From the NCBI RefSeq assembly GCF_016756495.1, contig NZ_AP023243.1:1054001-1118000 (forward strand): 64,000 nucleotides of DNA. The letters run 5' to 3'. The position numbers and the translations under genes were made by a program. Shown piece by piece: positions 18,258 through 27,186 of this stretch. The DNA is from Mesorhizobium sp. 113-3-3 (GTDB lineage: Bacteria > Pseudomonadota > Alphaproteobacteria > Rhizobiales > Rhizobiaceae). How positions within the stretch are numbered: the stretch's first letter is position 1; every line of letters starts with the position of its first letter. Below the pieces are notes generated by a model. That model had not been told where the DNA came from. It did not search any database and worked only from the letters and a program-made list of their open reading frames with translations.

Positions 18258-18531
18258 CGTCTTTCCCGTATTCCAAATGGTGCGGAGGCGGGCCGCATGG
18301 CGTCCTGCCGTCGCTTCATTTTGATTTAATCTGGGTTACCAAACGGTGAATTTCCCTCAAGAAAAGGACGCTCACCCCAGGAAACCGCCGCCATTCCCGC
18401 GCCGCCGCCTTGTCAGCAGCCGGCGCGACGTCCCTTGGGCGACTTGGAGGCCACGAAAGCGGCAAGAGTTTGACTTTTCAACCGCGCCGAAAAACGCCTC
18501 CATGCACAGGCCTGGCGCCGCGTGCCGACGC

Positions 18532-18894
18532 TCAGCCCTTGTCGGCGATGGCGTCCTTGGCGGCCTGGCGATGGGCCGGCGTGATGTGGGCGCTGACAGC
18601 GGTGATCGCGGCGGTCAGCACGGCGATGTCGTCGGTGAAACCGAGGCCGAAGATGAAGTCGGGGATGAGGTCCACCGGCAGGACGAAATAGCCGAGCGCC
18701 GCCACCAATATGCCCTTGGCGCGCAGCGGGGTGTTCTTGTCCATGGCGCAGTAATAAGCGGCGACGACCTCTTCCATGAACGGGATCTGCCGCGCGGCCT
18801 TCTTGGCGGTGCGCCAGAATTTCTCGCGCACTTCGCTCTCGCCGCCCAGCCTGTCGCCAAAGCCGAAGAAATCAAAACCGGGTTGTTGCGCCAT
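18532..18894 (-). CDS. YkvA (DUF1232) family membrane-associated protein
   Basis: 120 residues. The DUF1232 core is AKGILVAALGYFVLPVDLIP ... DFIFGLGFTDDIAVLTAAI, a helix with the characteristic Y-x-x-x-P-x-D-x-I-P-D pattern and a following D-D pair. Function unknown; often near stress genes. The ATG at 18894 is used because AGGAG is six bases upstream. No operon partner is apparent. The 274 bp between this gene and ialB hold nothing I recognise. Confidence 0.88.
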   Translation of the reverse strand: MAQQPGFDFFGFGDRLGGESEVREKFWRTAKKAARQIPFMEEVVAAYYCAMDKNTPLRAKGILVAALGYFVLPVDLIPDFIFGLGFTDDIAVLTAAITAVSAHITPAHRQAAKDAIADKG

Positions 18895-19021
18895 CAATCA
18901 CTCCTTGCGGGTCTCATGCGCGTCCTGGCGCATGCCTCGCGAAGGAAAATGTGGTGAAAGCCGGACCCGGCTGCAAGATGCCGGCGCCGATTTGGCGTCC
19001 CGTAGACGGCCAAGCGTACAC

Positions 19022-19318
19022 TCAGCCGCCGAAATAGCGGTTCATCTTCTTCGCCAGTTCGATGTCGAGCGCCGTGACGCCGCCGGCGTCATGGGTGTTC
19101 AGCGTGACGTCCACGGTCTTGTAGACATTTGACCAGTCGGGGTGGTGGTCCATCTTCTCGGCGGCCAGCGCGACGCGGGTCATGAAGGCGAAGGCTTCGG
19201 AAAAATTCTTGAAGACGAAACTGCGCTTGATCGAGGCGCCGTCCGTGGCCAGCGACCAGCCGCCGAGTTCGGCAAGGGCTGCGGTGATGGCGTCCTTGCT
19301 GAGTTTTTCTCTCGTCAT
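19022..19318 (-). CDS. 4a-hydroxytetrahydrobiopterin dehydratase
   Basis: Pterin-4-alpha-carbinolamine dehydratase (PhhB/PCD), 98 residues. It recycles the pterin cofactor of phenylalanine hydroxylase and may have other roles in bacteria. The signature is [20 protein letters not shown] (two active-site His) with [13 protein letters not shown] providing the third His and Asp. Start at ATG 19318 (MTREKLS). The open frame upstream to 19471 is not coding because it would overlap the divergent phosphatase gene. Confidence 0.95.
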   Translation of the reverse strand: MTREKLSKDAITAALAELGGWSLATDGASIKRSFVFKNFSEAFAFMTRVALAAEKMDHHPDWSNVYKTVDVTLNTHDAGGVTALDIELAKKMNRYFGG

Positions 19319-19421
19319 GATGAGTTCCCGTGCTATTTCGAATTTGACCCTCACCATAGTGCAAGTCGCCCAGAAGTGCTTTGCGTTTTGGGGTTCCAAA
19401 TGCACAAACGGCGCATATCGA

Positions 19422-19928
19422 ATGAGCATGAAGCCCATAAATTCCATTCTGTTCGTCTGCCTCGGCAACATCTGCCGGTCGCCGCTGGCCGAGGGCGTCT
19501 TTCGCGCCGTCCTGGCCGAGCGGGGCCGGGATATGCTGCTCGATTCGGCCGCGACCAGCGGCTGGGAGGTCGGCTCGGCGCCCGATCCACGCTCGATCGC
19601 GGTGGCCTTGCGTCACGGCATCGACATTTCCGGGCAGAGGGCACGCAAGGTCACGCCGCAGGATTTCTCCCGTTTCGACCTGATCCTCGGCATGGATCGC
19701 TCGAATGTCGCCGATCTCAAGGCGCTGGCGCCCGCGCGGGACCGGGTGCACCTGTTTCTGGAGTTCGCGCATGGACAGGCGCGTGACGTGCCCGATCCCT
19801 ATTATGACGGGCCGGAGGCCTTCGCCGAGGTCTACCGCATGATCCGTGAAGCGTCGGAGGCGCTGGCGACACGGCTGGCGGCGCGGGCATCGTTGCCCGA
19901 CAGCGGCCAGGCTTCCTCGACGATATAG
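19422..19928 (+). CDS. Low-molecular-weight protein-tyrosine phosphatase
   Basis: Dephosphorylates phosphotyrosine; in bacteria commonly linked to exopolysaccharide tyrosine kinases, but none is nearby. The P-loop is [14 protein letters not shown] (CX5R, about 13-19) and the general-acid Asp is in DVPDPYYDG (about 125). About 168 residues from ATG 19422 (an ATG at 19428 gives MKPINS). The last 97 bp overlap the convergent thpR gene, so the reading frames of both are intact on opposite strands. Confidence 0.93.
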   Translation: MSMKPINSILFVCLGNICRSPLAEGVFRAVLAERGRDMLLDSAATSGWEVGSAPDPRSIAVALRHGIDISGQRARKVTPQDFSRFDLILGMDRSNVADLKALAPARDRVHLFLEFAHGQARDVPDPYYDGPEAFAEVYRMIREASEALATRLAARASLPDSGQASSTI

Positions 19929-20428
19929 GGGCCGCCGCCGACCGAATCGCGCGACGACATCAGGACGAAGCGGCCGATGCGGAAGGGCAGCGTCGAGAAA
20001 TTGCCGCGCGCCGACAGATATTGCGCGACATCCAGCGGGCTCGAGTTGCGCAGCCGCGCCAGCGTGACATGCGGCATGAACTTGCGCGGATCGGCAGGGA
20101 TGCCGAGCCGCTGGCAGATGCGCTCGATCTCGCCCTGAAGTGCTGCCAGATCGGGCGAGGCGGAGGCGCCGGCCCACACGGCATGCGGCTTTTTCTGGCC
20201 GAAAGCGCCGACACCGGACAAGGTCAGCGAGAAAGAGGGCCGGTGGACCCGGTCGAGCGCGTTGGCGATCTCATCGGCTACGTGACCGGGGACATCGCCG
20301 ATGAAGCGCAGCGTCAGATGGTAGTTTTCGACATCGATCCAGCGGGCCCCGGGCAGGCCGCCCCGGAGCAGGGACAGCGAAAGGGCAGCATCACGCGGAA
20401 TTTCGAGGGCGGTGAAAAGACGCGGCAT
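19832..20428 (-). CDS. thpR: RNA 2',3'-cyclic 3'-phosphodiesterase (2H family)
   Basis: 2H phosphoesterase with two catalytic HxTx motifs, HLTLRFIGDV (about 37) and HVTLARL (about 120), hydrolysing 2',3'-cyclic RNA ends. The N-terminus MPRLFTALEIP is typical. 198 residues; ATG at 20428 is preferred to the upstream Met of MTVRFEEGRLF. It shares 97 bp with the convergent tyrosine phosphatase gene. Confidence 0.93.
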   Translation of the reverse strand: MPRLFTALEIPRDAALSLSLLRGGLPGARWIDVENYHLTLRFIGDVPGHVADEIANALDRVHRPSFSLTLSGVGAFGQKKPHAVWAGASASPDLAALQGEIERICQRLGIPADPRKFMPHVTLARLRNSSPLDVAQYLSARGNFSTLPFRIGRFVLMSSRDSVGGGPYIVEEAWPLSGNDARAASRVASASDASRIMR

Positions 20429-20556
20429 GAAGAGCCTCCCTTCCTCGAATCGAACTGTCACCTATAGCGAATCATCGATAGCCTGACGGAGCAAGAGGTT
20501 TATTGGTCACAGGCCTTGCTAAAAACTTCCCTAACGGAAAGCGGTTCCGGCCGACC

Positions 20557-21201
20557 TCAGGTGCCTCCGGGCACCGCCGCAATGGCCCTCTCGACCGTCG
20601 GCAGGATGCGCTCGACCATCACGTCGACCCCTTTGGCGCTCGGATGCAGGCCATCCTCGAGTTGCATGCCGGGCTCGCCGACGACGCCATCGAGGAAGAA
20701 CGGGTAGAGCGCGATATCGTATTTTTTCGCCAGCTGTGGAAAGATGGCGTCGAAGGCGGTCTGGTAGTCGGCACCGAGATTGGGGGCGGCGCGCATGCCG
20801 GCCAGCAGCACGGCGATCTTGCGTTGCTTGAGCTTGCCCAGCATCTCGTCGAGATTCTTCCTGGCGATATCGGGCAAGACGCCGCGCAGCATGTCGTTGG
20901 CGCCGAGTTCGAGGATGACCAGCTGCGTTCCGTCCGGCACCGACCAGTCGAGCCGCGCCAGGCCGCCGCTGGTGGTGTCGCCGGAGACACCGGCATTGGC
21001 GACGGTCACGTCACGGCCCTTGGCGCGCAGGGCGGCCTGGAGCTTGTCGGTAAAACCCTCGCCGGGCCCGAGACCGTAGCCCGCCATCAGGCTGTCACCG
21101 AAGCCGACGATCTTGAAGGGCTCGGCCCGCGCCGACGAAATGGCGCCGCAAAGGGCGAGGAAAAGGATCAAGCCTGCGGCTATCTGGCGTTTGAAAGACA
21201 T
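20557..21201 (-). CDS. Periplasmic GDSL arylesterase/acyl-CoA thioesterase I-like (TesA family)
   Basis: 214 residues with a signal peptide (MSFKRQIAAGLILFLALCGA ...). SGNH blocks: VGFGDSLMAGYGLG (Ser), VSGDTTSGG (Gly), LELGANDMLRG (Asn) and DGLHPSAKG (Asp/His). Divergent from the ABC ATPase-permease pair at 21290-24537, the same arrangement as tesA and ybbA-ybbP in E. coli. The E. coli enzyme has protease I, lysophospholipase and thioesterase activities; the physiological substrate is uncertain here. Confidence 0.93.
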   Translation of the reverse strand: MSFKRQIAAGLILFLALCGAISSARAEPFKIVGFGDSLMAGYGLGPGEGFTDKLQAALRAKGRDVTVANAGVSGDTTSGGLARLDWSVPDGTQLVILELGANDMLRGVLPDIARKNLDEMLGKLKQRKIAVLLAGMRAAPNLGADYQTAFDAIFPQLAKKYDIALYPFFLDGVVGEPGMQLEDGLHPSAKGVDVMVERILPTVERAIAAVPGGT

Positions 21202-21289
21202 GCGGCAGGCCCCATATGACCAAAAGATACTTCCGGGCGACCGCTTCCGGCAAGCAGAGCCTTCACGTTCCATATAGGACACTTTCATT

Positions 21290-21988
21290 TTGACAGAAGC
21301 CGTCATCGCGCTGAAAGACGTATCCCTGACGCTCGGCGAAGGCGCTTCGTCGGTCCATGTGCTGAAGGGCGTCAGCCTCGAAGTGGCGCGCGGCGAGGCG
21401 ACCGGCATTGTCGGTCCGTCGGGGTCCGGCAAGTCGACATTGCTGATGGTGCTGGCAGGCCTGGAACGGGTCGATTCGGGTACGGTACGAATCGCTGGCG
21501 AGCTGCTCAACGGCAAAAGCGAGGACCAGATTGCTTCGTTTCGTGGCCGAAACATTGGCATCGTCTTCCAGTCCTTCCACCTCATCCCCAACATGACGGC
21601 GCTTGAAAATGTCGCCGTGCCGCTGGAACTGGCCGGCCATGCCGATCCGTTTTCGGTGGCGGCGCGCGAACTGGCGGCGGTCGGCCTCTCCGACCGCGTC
21701 ACCCACTATCCCGGCGAACTCTCCGGCGGCGAGCAGCAACGGGTGGCGATCGCCCGGGCGCTGGCGCCGTCGCCGCGCATCCTCATCGCCGACGAGCCGA
21801 CCGGCAATCTCGACCAAGCGACCGGGCGGCAGGTCGCCGACCTCCTGTTCGCCAAGGCGGCCGAACGCGGCATGACGCTGGTGCTGGTCACCCACGATCC
21901 GGCGCTCGCGGCGCGCTGTTCGCGGCAGGTGTCGATGCGATCGGGACGGATCGAAGCGCCGGCGCCGTCCTTGAAGGTCACCGCCTGA
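21290..21988 (+). CDS. ABC transporter ATP-binding protein (YbbA-like)
   Basis: 232 residues. Walker A GPSGSGKSTLL (about 43), Q-loop VFQSFHLIPNM, signature LSGGEQQRVAIARAL, Walker B ILIADEPTGNLD and H-loop LVLVTHDP are all present, so the ATPase should be functional. The signature and the partner permease point to the LolD/MacB group. It starts with TTG at 21290 (MTEAVI); there is no better start. Its stop overlaps the permease start by one base (TGATG). Confidence 0.93.
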   Translation: MTEAVIALKDVSLTLGEGASSVHVLKGVSLEVARGEATGIVGPSGSGKSTLLMVLAGLERVDSGTVRIAGELLNGKSEDQIASFRGRNIGIVFQSFHLIPNMTALENVAVPLELAGHADPFSVAARELAAVGLSDRVTHYPGELSGGEQQRVAIARALAPSPRILIADEPTGNLDQATGRQVADLLFAKAAERGMTLVLVTHDPALAARCSRQVSMRSGRIEAPAPSLKVTA

Positions 21989-24537
21989 TGCCGCTGGCGC
22001 AGACGCTGAAACTCGCGGTCCGCTTCTCGCTCAGGGAAATGCGCGGCGGCCTATCCGGCTTCCTGATCTTCCTCGCCTGCATCGCGCTCGGCGTCGCGGC
22101 GATCGGCGGCGTCAATTCCGTTGCCCGTTCGATCAGCGCCGGCGTCGCCGATCAGGGCCAGACGCTGCTTGGCGGCGATCTGCGCTTCCAGATCAACCAG
22201 CGCGACGCCAGCGAGGCCGAGCGCGGCTTCCTCGATGGGCTCGGCAGCGTTTCGCGCACCGCCAGCATGCGCTCGATGGCGCGCCTCGCCGACGGTTCGG
22301 ACCAGGCGCTGGTCGAGGCCAAGGCGGTCGACGACGCCTATCCGCTCTATGGCGCGCTGGAAACCGAACCGAAGCTGTCGAAGCAGGAACTGTTCGGCGA
22401 AGAATCCGGCGTCTTCGGCGCGGCCGCCCCCGATCTGTTGTTCGAACGGCTGCATCTCAAGCCCGGCGACCGGCTGAAGCTCGGCACCGCGACCTTCGAA
22501 TTGCGCGCCAGGCTGGTCACCGAGCCGGATGCCGTGTCCGACGGGTTCGGCTTCGCGCCAAGGCTGATGATCTCGACCGAAGGCCTGGCGGCCACCGGGC
22601 TGGTGCAGCCGGGCAGCCTGGTCGAAAACGCCTACAAGATCCGGCTGCCCGCCGATGCCGACGAAGCGCGGCTCAAGGCCATCCAGGATCAGGCGGCGAA
22701 GGATTTTCCCGAGGCCGGCTGGTCGATCCGCACGCGCAGCAATGCGGCGCCCGCGCTGTCGTCCAACATCGAACGCTTCTCGCAATTCCTGACACTGGTC
22801 GGGCTGACGGCGCTGGTGGTCGGCGGCGTCGGCGTCGCCAATGCGGTGCGCGCCTATCTCGACGGCAAGCGCGGCGTCATCGCCACCTTCAAGAGCCTGG
22901 GCGCTTCCGGCGGCTTCGTCTTTGCCGTCTATCTCGTGCAGATCCTGATCATCGCAGCCCTTGGCATTGTGCTCGGTCTCGTGCTCGGCGCGCTGATGCC
23001 GTTCGTGGCGAGTGCCGCGCTCCAATCCGTCATCCCGGTGCCGGCGGAGGGCGGCTTCTATCCCGGCGCGCTCGCCATGGCGGCGCTGTTCGGCCTGCTG
23101 GTGACGCTGGCCTTCGCGCTGCTGCCGCTCGGCCGCGCCCGCGACGTGCCGGCGACAGCACTGTTCCGCGAGATGGGCCTGGAAGGCCGCGGCCAGCCGC
23201 GCCCCGTCTATTTCGCGTCGGCGCTCGGCATCGCGCTGCTCTTGGCGGCGCTCGCCATCCTGTTCTCGGGCGATCAGCGCATCGCCTCGATCTTCGTCGG
23301 CGCCACCATCTTCGCTTTCCTGGTGTTGCGCCTGGTCGGCGCGCTGGTGCAATGGGCGGCAAGAAAAAGCCCGCGCGTGCGCTTCGTGGCGCTCAGGCTC
23401 GCCGTCGGAAACATCCACCGGCCGGGTGCCTTGACGCCGTCGGTGGTGCTGTCGCTGGGGCTCGGGCTGACGCTTCTGGTGACGCTGGCGCTGATCGACG
23501 GGAATCTCAGACAACAGATCTCGGGCAGCCTGCCGGAGCGGGCGCCGAACTTCTTCTTCGTCGACATCCAGGGCAGCGATGTCGACGCGTTCTCGGCGCT
23601 GATCGGCAAGGAAGCGCCAAAGGGGACGCTGGCCAAGGTGCCGATGCTGCGCGGCCGGGTGATGGCGCTCAACGGCGTCGATGTCGACAAGGTCAAGGTG
23701 CCGGCGGAAGGCGCCTGGGTGCTGAAAGGCGACCGCGGCCTGACCTATGACGCCAGGCAGCCGGAAAACGCGACGCTGACCGAGGGTAAATGGTGGCCGG
23801 ACAATTATGCCGGCGAGCCGCTGGTTTCCTTCTCGGCGCATGAAGGCCAGGAGATCGGGCTGAAGCTCGGCGACACCGTCACCGTCAATGTGCTCGGCCG
23901 CAATGTGACGGCCAGGATCGCCAATTTCCGCCAGGTCCAATGGGAAACCATGGGCATCAATTTCGTCATGGTGTTCTCGCCCAACACATTCGCCGGCGCG
24001 CCGCATGGCTGGATGGCGACGCTGACTGAAAAGAGCGCCACCACGGCCGACGATGCGCGCATCCTCAATGCCGTCACCCGCGCCTTTCCGGCGGTGACGA
24101 CGGTGCGGGTCAAGGATGCGCTCGATGTCGTCAACCGGCTGGTCGGCCAACTCGGCACGGCGATCCGCGCGGCGGCCGGCGTCGCGCTGATCGCTTCGGT
24201 TCTGGTGCTGGCCGGTGCGCTTGCCGCCGGCAACCGCGCACGCATCCATGACGCTGTGGTGCTGAAGACGCTAGGCGCCACCAGGCGAACGCTGATCACG
24301 GCATTTTCCCTCGAATACATGCTGATCGGATTGGCGACGGCCATCTTCGCGCTTGCCGCCGGCGGCATCGCGGCCTGGTACATTGTCGCGCGCATCATGA
24401 CCCTGCCGTCGCATTTCATGCCGGAGGTGGCGGTGGCGACCATCGTCTTTGCGCTGGTGATCACGGTCGGCATCGGTCTCGCCGGCACCTGGCGGGTGCT
24501 CGGCCACAAGGCGGCGCCGGTGCTGCGCGATCTGTAA
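21988..24537 (+). CDS. FtsX/MacB-like ABC transporter permease (YbbP-like)
   Basis: 849 residues with two FtsX-like permease modules (about 250-380 and 725-845) separated by large periplasmic segments, as in E. coli YbbP. The first TM (FLIFLACIALGVAAIGGVNS) precedes a roughly 200-residue external loop. The partner ATPase is directly upstream, with a one-base overlap. Members of this group act in lipid or lipoprotein handling or export of toxic lipophilic compounds. The substrate here is unknown, but the divergent TesA-like esterase suggests a lipid-related role. Confidence 0.9.
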   Translation: MPLAQTLKLAVRFSLREMRGGLSGFLIFLACIALGVAAIGGVNSVARSISAGVADQGQTLLGGDLRFQINQRDASEAERGFLDGLGSVSRTASMRSMARLADGSDQALVEAKAVDDAYPLYGALETEPKLSKQELFGEESGVFGAAAPDLLFERLHLKPGDRLKLGTATFELRARLVTEPDAVSDGFGFAPRLMISTEGLAATGLVQPGSLVENAYKIRLPADADEARLKAIQDQAAKDFPEAGWSIRTRSNAAPALSSNIERFSQFLTLVGLTALVVGGVGVANAVRAYLDGKRGVIATFKSLGASGGFVFAVYLVQILIIAALGIVLGLVLGALMPFVASAALQSVIPVPAEGGFYPGALAMAALFGLLVTLAFALLPLGRARDVPATALFREMGLEGRGQPRPVYFASALGIALLLAALAILFSGDQRIASIFVGATIFAFLVLRLVGALVQWAARKSPRVRFVALRLAVGNIHRPGALTPSVVLSLGLGLTLLVTLALIDGNLRQQISGSLPERAPNFFFVDIQGSDVDAFSALIGKEAPKGTLAKVPMLRGRVMALNGVDVDKVKVPAEGAWVLKGDRGLTYDARQPENATLTEGKWWPDNYAGEPLVSFSAHEGQEIGLKLGDTVTVNVLGRNVTARIANFRQVQWETMGINFVMVFSPNTFAGAPHGWMATLTEKSATTADDARILNAVTRAFPAVTTVRVKDALDVVNRLVGQLGTAIRAAAGVALIASVLVLAGALAAGNRARIHDAVVLKTLGATRRTLITAFSLEYMLIGLATAIFALAAGGIAAWYIVARIMTLPSHFMPEVAVATIVFALVITVGIGLAGTWRVLGHKAAPVLRDL

Positions 24538-24765
24538 TCTAAGGGCCGGAGCGGCCATTCCCGATTAAATCTTGGTAAGGATCCCGGTTGCAAAGCCCGG
24601 GAATCGGCCTTTCGGCCTCTCACGAACCGTTACATCCGGTTACGGTCTTGTTCTTGACGCGAATAACCATCATATTTCGCCATAGGCATGCTGGAGCCCC
24701 GCCAGCGGCGCCTGGGTCCGCAAGAGGCCCGACACCGGACGGGGCAGAAGCAATAGAGGATTCCA

Positions 24766-25539
24766 ATGGCTGATCCCATTCGCAACTATCAGACGTCGGC
24801 GGTGCCCGGCGTCCGCGCCGACATCGATCAGGGTCTGCGCGCCTATATGATCAAGGTCTACAATCTGATGGGGCTTGGCCTCCTCATCACCGGCCTTGCC
24901 GCCGTCGGCACGATCATGCTGGCCACCACCACCGATCCGGCCTCGGCTGTCGCAACGCTGCCGACTGGCGAGATGTTGACCTCTTTTGGCGTTGCGATCT
25001 TCGGTTCGCCGTTGAAGTGGGTGGTGATCTTTGCCCCGCTGGCTGCTGTGATGTTCCTATCGTTCCGCGTCCAGTCGATGAGCGTTGCTGCGGCGCAGAC
25101 GACGTTCTGGGTCTATGCCGGCCTCGTCGGCCTGTCGCTGTCGTCGATCTTCCTGATCTACACGCCAGCCAGCATCTCGCAGACCTTCTTCGCCACCGCC
25201 GCCGCCTTCGGTGCGCTGTCGCTGTTCGGCTACACGACCAAGCGCGACCTGACGGCGATGGGCTCGTTCCTGATCATGGGCGTGTTCGGCATCATCATCG
25301 CGTCGGTCATCAACATCTTCCTGCAGTCGTCGGCTCTGTCCTTCGCCGTCTCGGCAATCGGCGTGCTGGTCTTCGCCGGCCTCACCGCCTACGACACGCA
25401 GAAGATCAAGGAGATGTATTTCGACGGTGATGCTTCGGATGTCGCCGGCCGCAATGCCATCATGGGCGCGCTGAGGCTCTATCTCGACTTCATCAACCTG
25501 TTCATGTTCCTGCTGCAGTTCATGGGCGACCGCCGCTAA
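24766..25539 (+). CDS. Bax inhibitor-1/YccA-family membrane protein
   Basis: 257 residues with seven or so helices; an N-terminal cytoplasmic segment is followed by VYNLMGLGLLITGLAAVGTI. The Asp-rich end of the BI-1 family is seen in LTAYDTQKIKEMYFDGD. Related bacterial proteins are Ca2+ leak channels or FtsH modulators; function in rhizobia is not established. Good SD (AGAGGATTCCA) before the ATG. About 230 bp upstream have no other gene but contain a TTGACG-like -35 element near 24655. Confidence 0.93.
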   Translation: MADPIRNYQTSAVPGVRADIDQGLRAYMIKVYNLMGLGLLITGLAAVGTIMLATTTDPASAVATLPTGEMLTSFGVAIFGSPLKWVVIFAPLAAVMFLSFRVQSMSVAAAQTTFWVYAGLVGLSLSSIFLIYTPASISQTFFATAAAFGALSLFGYTTKRDLTAMGSFLIMGVFGIIIASVINIFLQSSALSFAVSAIGVLVFAGLTAYDTQKIKEMYFDGDASDVAGRNAIMGALRLYLDFINLFMFLLQFMGDRR

Positions 25540-25565
25540 GGGGTCTGACTGGACCATCGGGTTTG

Positions 25566-25594
25566 GAAAGGGCGGCCCAACGGCCGCCCTTTTC
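25566..25594 (+). terminator. Intrinsic terminator after BI-1 gene
   Basis: 11-bp stem AAAGGGCGGCC / GGCCGCCCTTT, 4-nt loop CAAC, then TTCTTTT. Confidence 0.85.
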
Positions 25595-25647
25595 TTTTGC
25601 GTCGGTCTTTGCTGTTATCGCAGGCACATGGAAGGCTTGCATAAAGA

Positions 25648-26232
25648 ATGAGCAATATCGTGATTCGGGCGGCCAGCGCCGCCGACCTCGACACAATCAG
25701 CGAAATCTACGCCGACGCGGTGAGGCACGGCACGGCGAGCTACGAGCTGGAGCCGCCAAGCCGCGCCGAGATGGGCGCGCGATTCGCCACGCTCACGGAC
25801 GGCGGCTTTCCCTATCTGGTGGCGGAGAAGGACGGCGCCGTGCTCGGCTATGCCTATGCCGGCGCCTTCCGGCCGCGCCCGGCCTATCGCTTCGTCGTCG
25901 AGGATTCGGTCTATGTCGCGCCTGAAGCCAAGGGCCAGGGTGTGGGACTCATGCTGATGCAGGCCTTGATCGCGACGGCCCAGGCGGCGGGCTTTCGCCA
26001 GATCGTAGCGGTGATCGGCGACGGCCATGCCGACAGCGCCTCGGTCAGGCTGCACGAAAAGCTCGGCTTTCGCCATTCAGGCCGGCTCGAAGGTTCCGGC
26101 TACAAGCACGGGCGCTGGCTGGACACGGTGTTCATGCAGCTGTCGCTGAACGGCGGTGCGTCACTGCCGCCCGATCCGGCCTCGCTGCCGGAACGGAAGT
26201 TTCGGGGAGGGAAAGAGGAATTGAAGAACTGA
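25648..26232 (+). CDS. GNAT N-acetyltransferase (phosphinothricin acetyltransferase-like)
   Basis: 194 residues. The acetyl-CoA loop is in VAPEAKGQGVGLMLMQALI (Q/RxxGxG/A, about 95-105), and the N-terminus IRAASAADLDTISEIYADAV and the SYELEPPSRAEM block match phosphinothricin/methionine-sulfoximine acetyltransferase-like proteins. The C-terminal tail RKFRGGKEELKN ends in a stop codon inside the tandem-repeat hairpin at 26214, so the last four residues come from the repeat. The substrate is undetermined. Confidence 0.9.
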   Translation: MSNIVIRAASAADLDTISEIYADAVRHGTASYELEPPSRAEMGARFATLTDGGFPYLVAEKDGAVLGYAYAGAFRPRPAYRFVVEDSVYVAPEAKGQGVGLMLMQALIATAQAAGFRQIVAVIGDGHADSASVRLHEKLGFRHSGRLEGSGYKHGRWLDTVFMQLSLNGGASLPPDPASLPERKFRGGKEELKN

Positions 26233-26330
26233 GGAATTGAAGGACTGAAGAAAAATGAAATAATATCAGGTGTTTAGCGCCTCAATTCCTCAATTCTTCA
26301 ATTCTTCAATTCCCTAGTTCCCCAGTTCCC
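26214..26330. repeat. Tandem-repeat hairpin, second sequence type (GAATTGAAGAACT)
   Basis: The left arm contains GAATTGAAGAACTGAGGAATTGA-type units; the right arm contains CTCAATTCCTCAATTCTTCAA-type units, the reverse complement. A loop of about 50 bases lies between. This has the same design as the GGGCAGTA hairpins but different sequence. It lies between convergent genes and the GNAT gene ends inside it. Confidence 0.8.
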
Positions 26331-26332
26331 CT

Positions 26333-26719
26333 TCACGCCTCGACCACTCTCAGCTTGCTGTCGAAGACGCCGAGCACGCGGCCGAGCTCCTGGCCGCGCT
26401 TGAGGATGCGGCCGCCTGCGGCGATGACCGCGAAGGCGCCCTGCTTGCGCGCCAGTTTCGGATCCTTGACGATCTGGAACAGCGGCACTTCGCTGGCGCG
26501 GCGGAAGACGGAAAACACCGCCCGGTCGGTCAGATGATCGATGGCGTAGTCGCGCCATTCATTGGCGGCGACCATGCGTCCGTAGAGCCTGAGGATCTGG
26601 TCCAGTTCACGCCGGTCGAAGCGCACCGGCTGGTCGAGGCGTGCGCTGCGCGCCTCGTGCAGCGGGATTAATATTGCGGATGCGTCACCATCCCCCGTCC
26701 CGCCGCTGTCGTCAGTCAT
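26333..26719 (-). CDS. DUF2794 family protein
   Basis: 128 residues, cytoplasmic. The family core is LDQPVRFDRRELDQILRLYGR through WRDYAIDHLTDRAVFSVFRRAS and PLFQIVKDPKLARKQGAFAV. Conserved in Rhizobiales; function unknown. ATG 26719 (MTDDSGG) fits with the family length better than the open frame to 26875. The downstream side is the hairpin at 26214-26330. Confidence 0.85.
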   Translation of the reverse strand: MTDDSGGTGDGDASAILIPLHEARSARLDQPVRFDRRELDQILRLYGRMVAANEWRDYAIDHLTDRAVFSVFRRASEVPLFQIVKDPKLARKQGAFAVIAAGGRILKRGQELGRVLGVFDSKLRVVEA

Positions 26720-26927
26720 GCCTCGATCCTTCAAAATGAATCTTTGCCAACCAAAATTGGCCCCTTCGCGCGGCAATTGCAAGAGCCGGCGAAGCGGCGG
26801 CGGCGGCGCGCCGTTTCGGTCACGTCCAGTCACGTTTGCAAACCGCATGTTGGAATTGGTGATGCTTCGCCACATTTCTGCCTTTTTTTATCCGCGCTCA
26901 TGCCCCAATGTCCGACGAATTTACCGG

Positions 26928-27094
26928 CGTTGCCTGAGACGGTTCGGTCCGGCACCGGCTCGTAAACCCCAAGCCCCCCGCCCACGGGTCTGCGTCGGAT
27001 CGAACCAACCTCGGTTTTTCCTTGGAAAAATCGGGTGCGACGATCCCAAAACCTAAATGACCGGCGTCAGAAGCAAGCTGACGTCGGTTTTTTC
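26928..27094 (+). ncRNA. Candidate structured RNA with three hairpins and terminator
   Basis: Hairpin 1: CCTGAG ... GGTTCGGTCCG (26933-26951) pairs with CGGATCGAACC ... CTCGG (26996-27014), closing on itself with a C-rich internal region. Hairpin 2: CCTCGGTTTTTCC (27009-27021) pairs with GGAAAAATCGGG (27024-27035) and overlaps the lower stem of hairpin 1, so the two compete. Hairpin 3 (27060-27088), ACCGGCGTCAG / CTGACGTCGGT, is followed by six Ts. No protein is encoded here. It could be a free-standing small RNA or an attenuator upstream of ubiA (ATG 27187). Confidence 0.35.
27060..27094 (+). terminator. Intrinsic terminator upstream of ubiA
   Basis: 11-bp stem with one G-U pair and a 7-nt loop, followed by TTTTTT. 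No CDS on the plus strand ends upstream of it within 800 bp, which is why an RNA gene is suspected. Confidence 0.7.
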
Positions 27095-27186
27095 ATGCCT
27101 GAAGTCCGGACCGGGACAGATGTTGCCGAGCTTGCGCCACGGATCTTGCTTCGCATAGGTCGTTGTCCCAAAACGACCGCACGCAG

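Noticed and set aside
18346..18957. Plus-strand ORF of 203 codons opposite YkvA
   Set aside because: Shadow of the DUF1232 gene; no SD or motif.
22051..24249. 732-codon open frame antisense to the ABC permease
   Set aside because: Same reason: shadow of a strongly biased gene, Arg/Gln/His-rich with no motifs.
26928..27094. 6S RNA (ssrS)
   Set aside because: Only the first bases resemble 6S; the long closing stem and central bubble of a 150-180-nt molecule are not convincingly present. Left as an unassigned RNA candidate.
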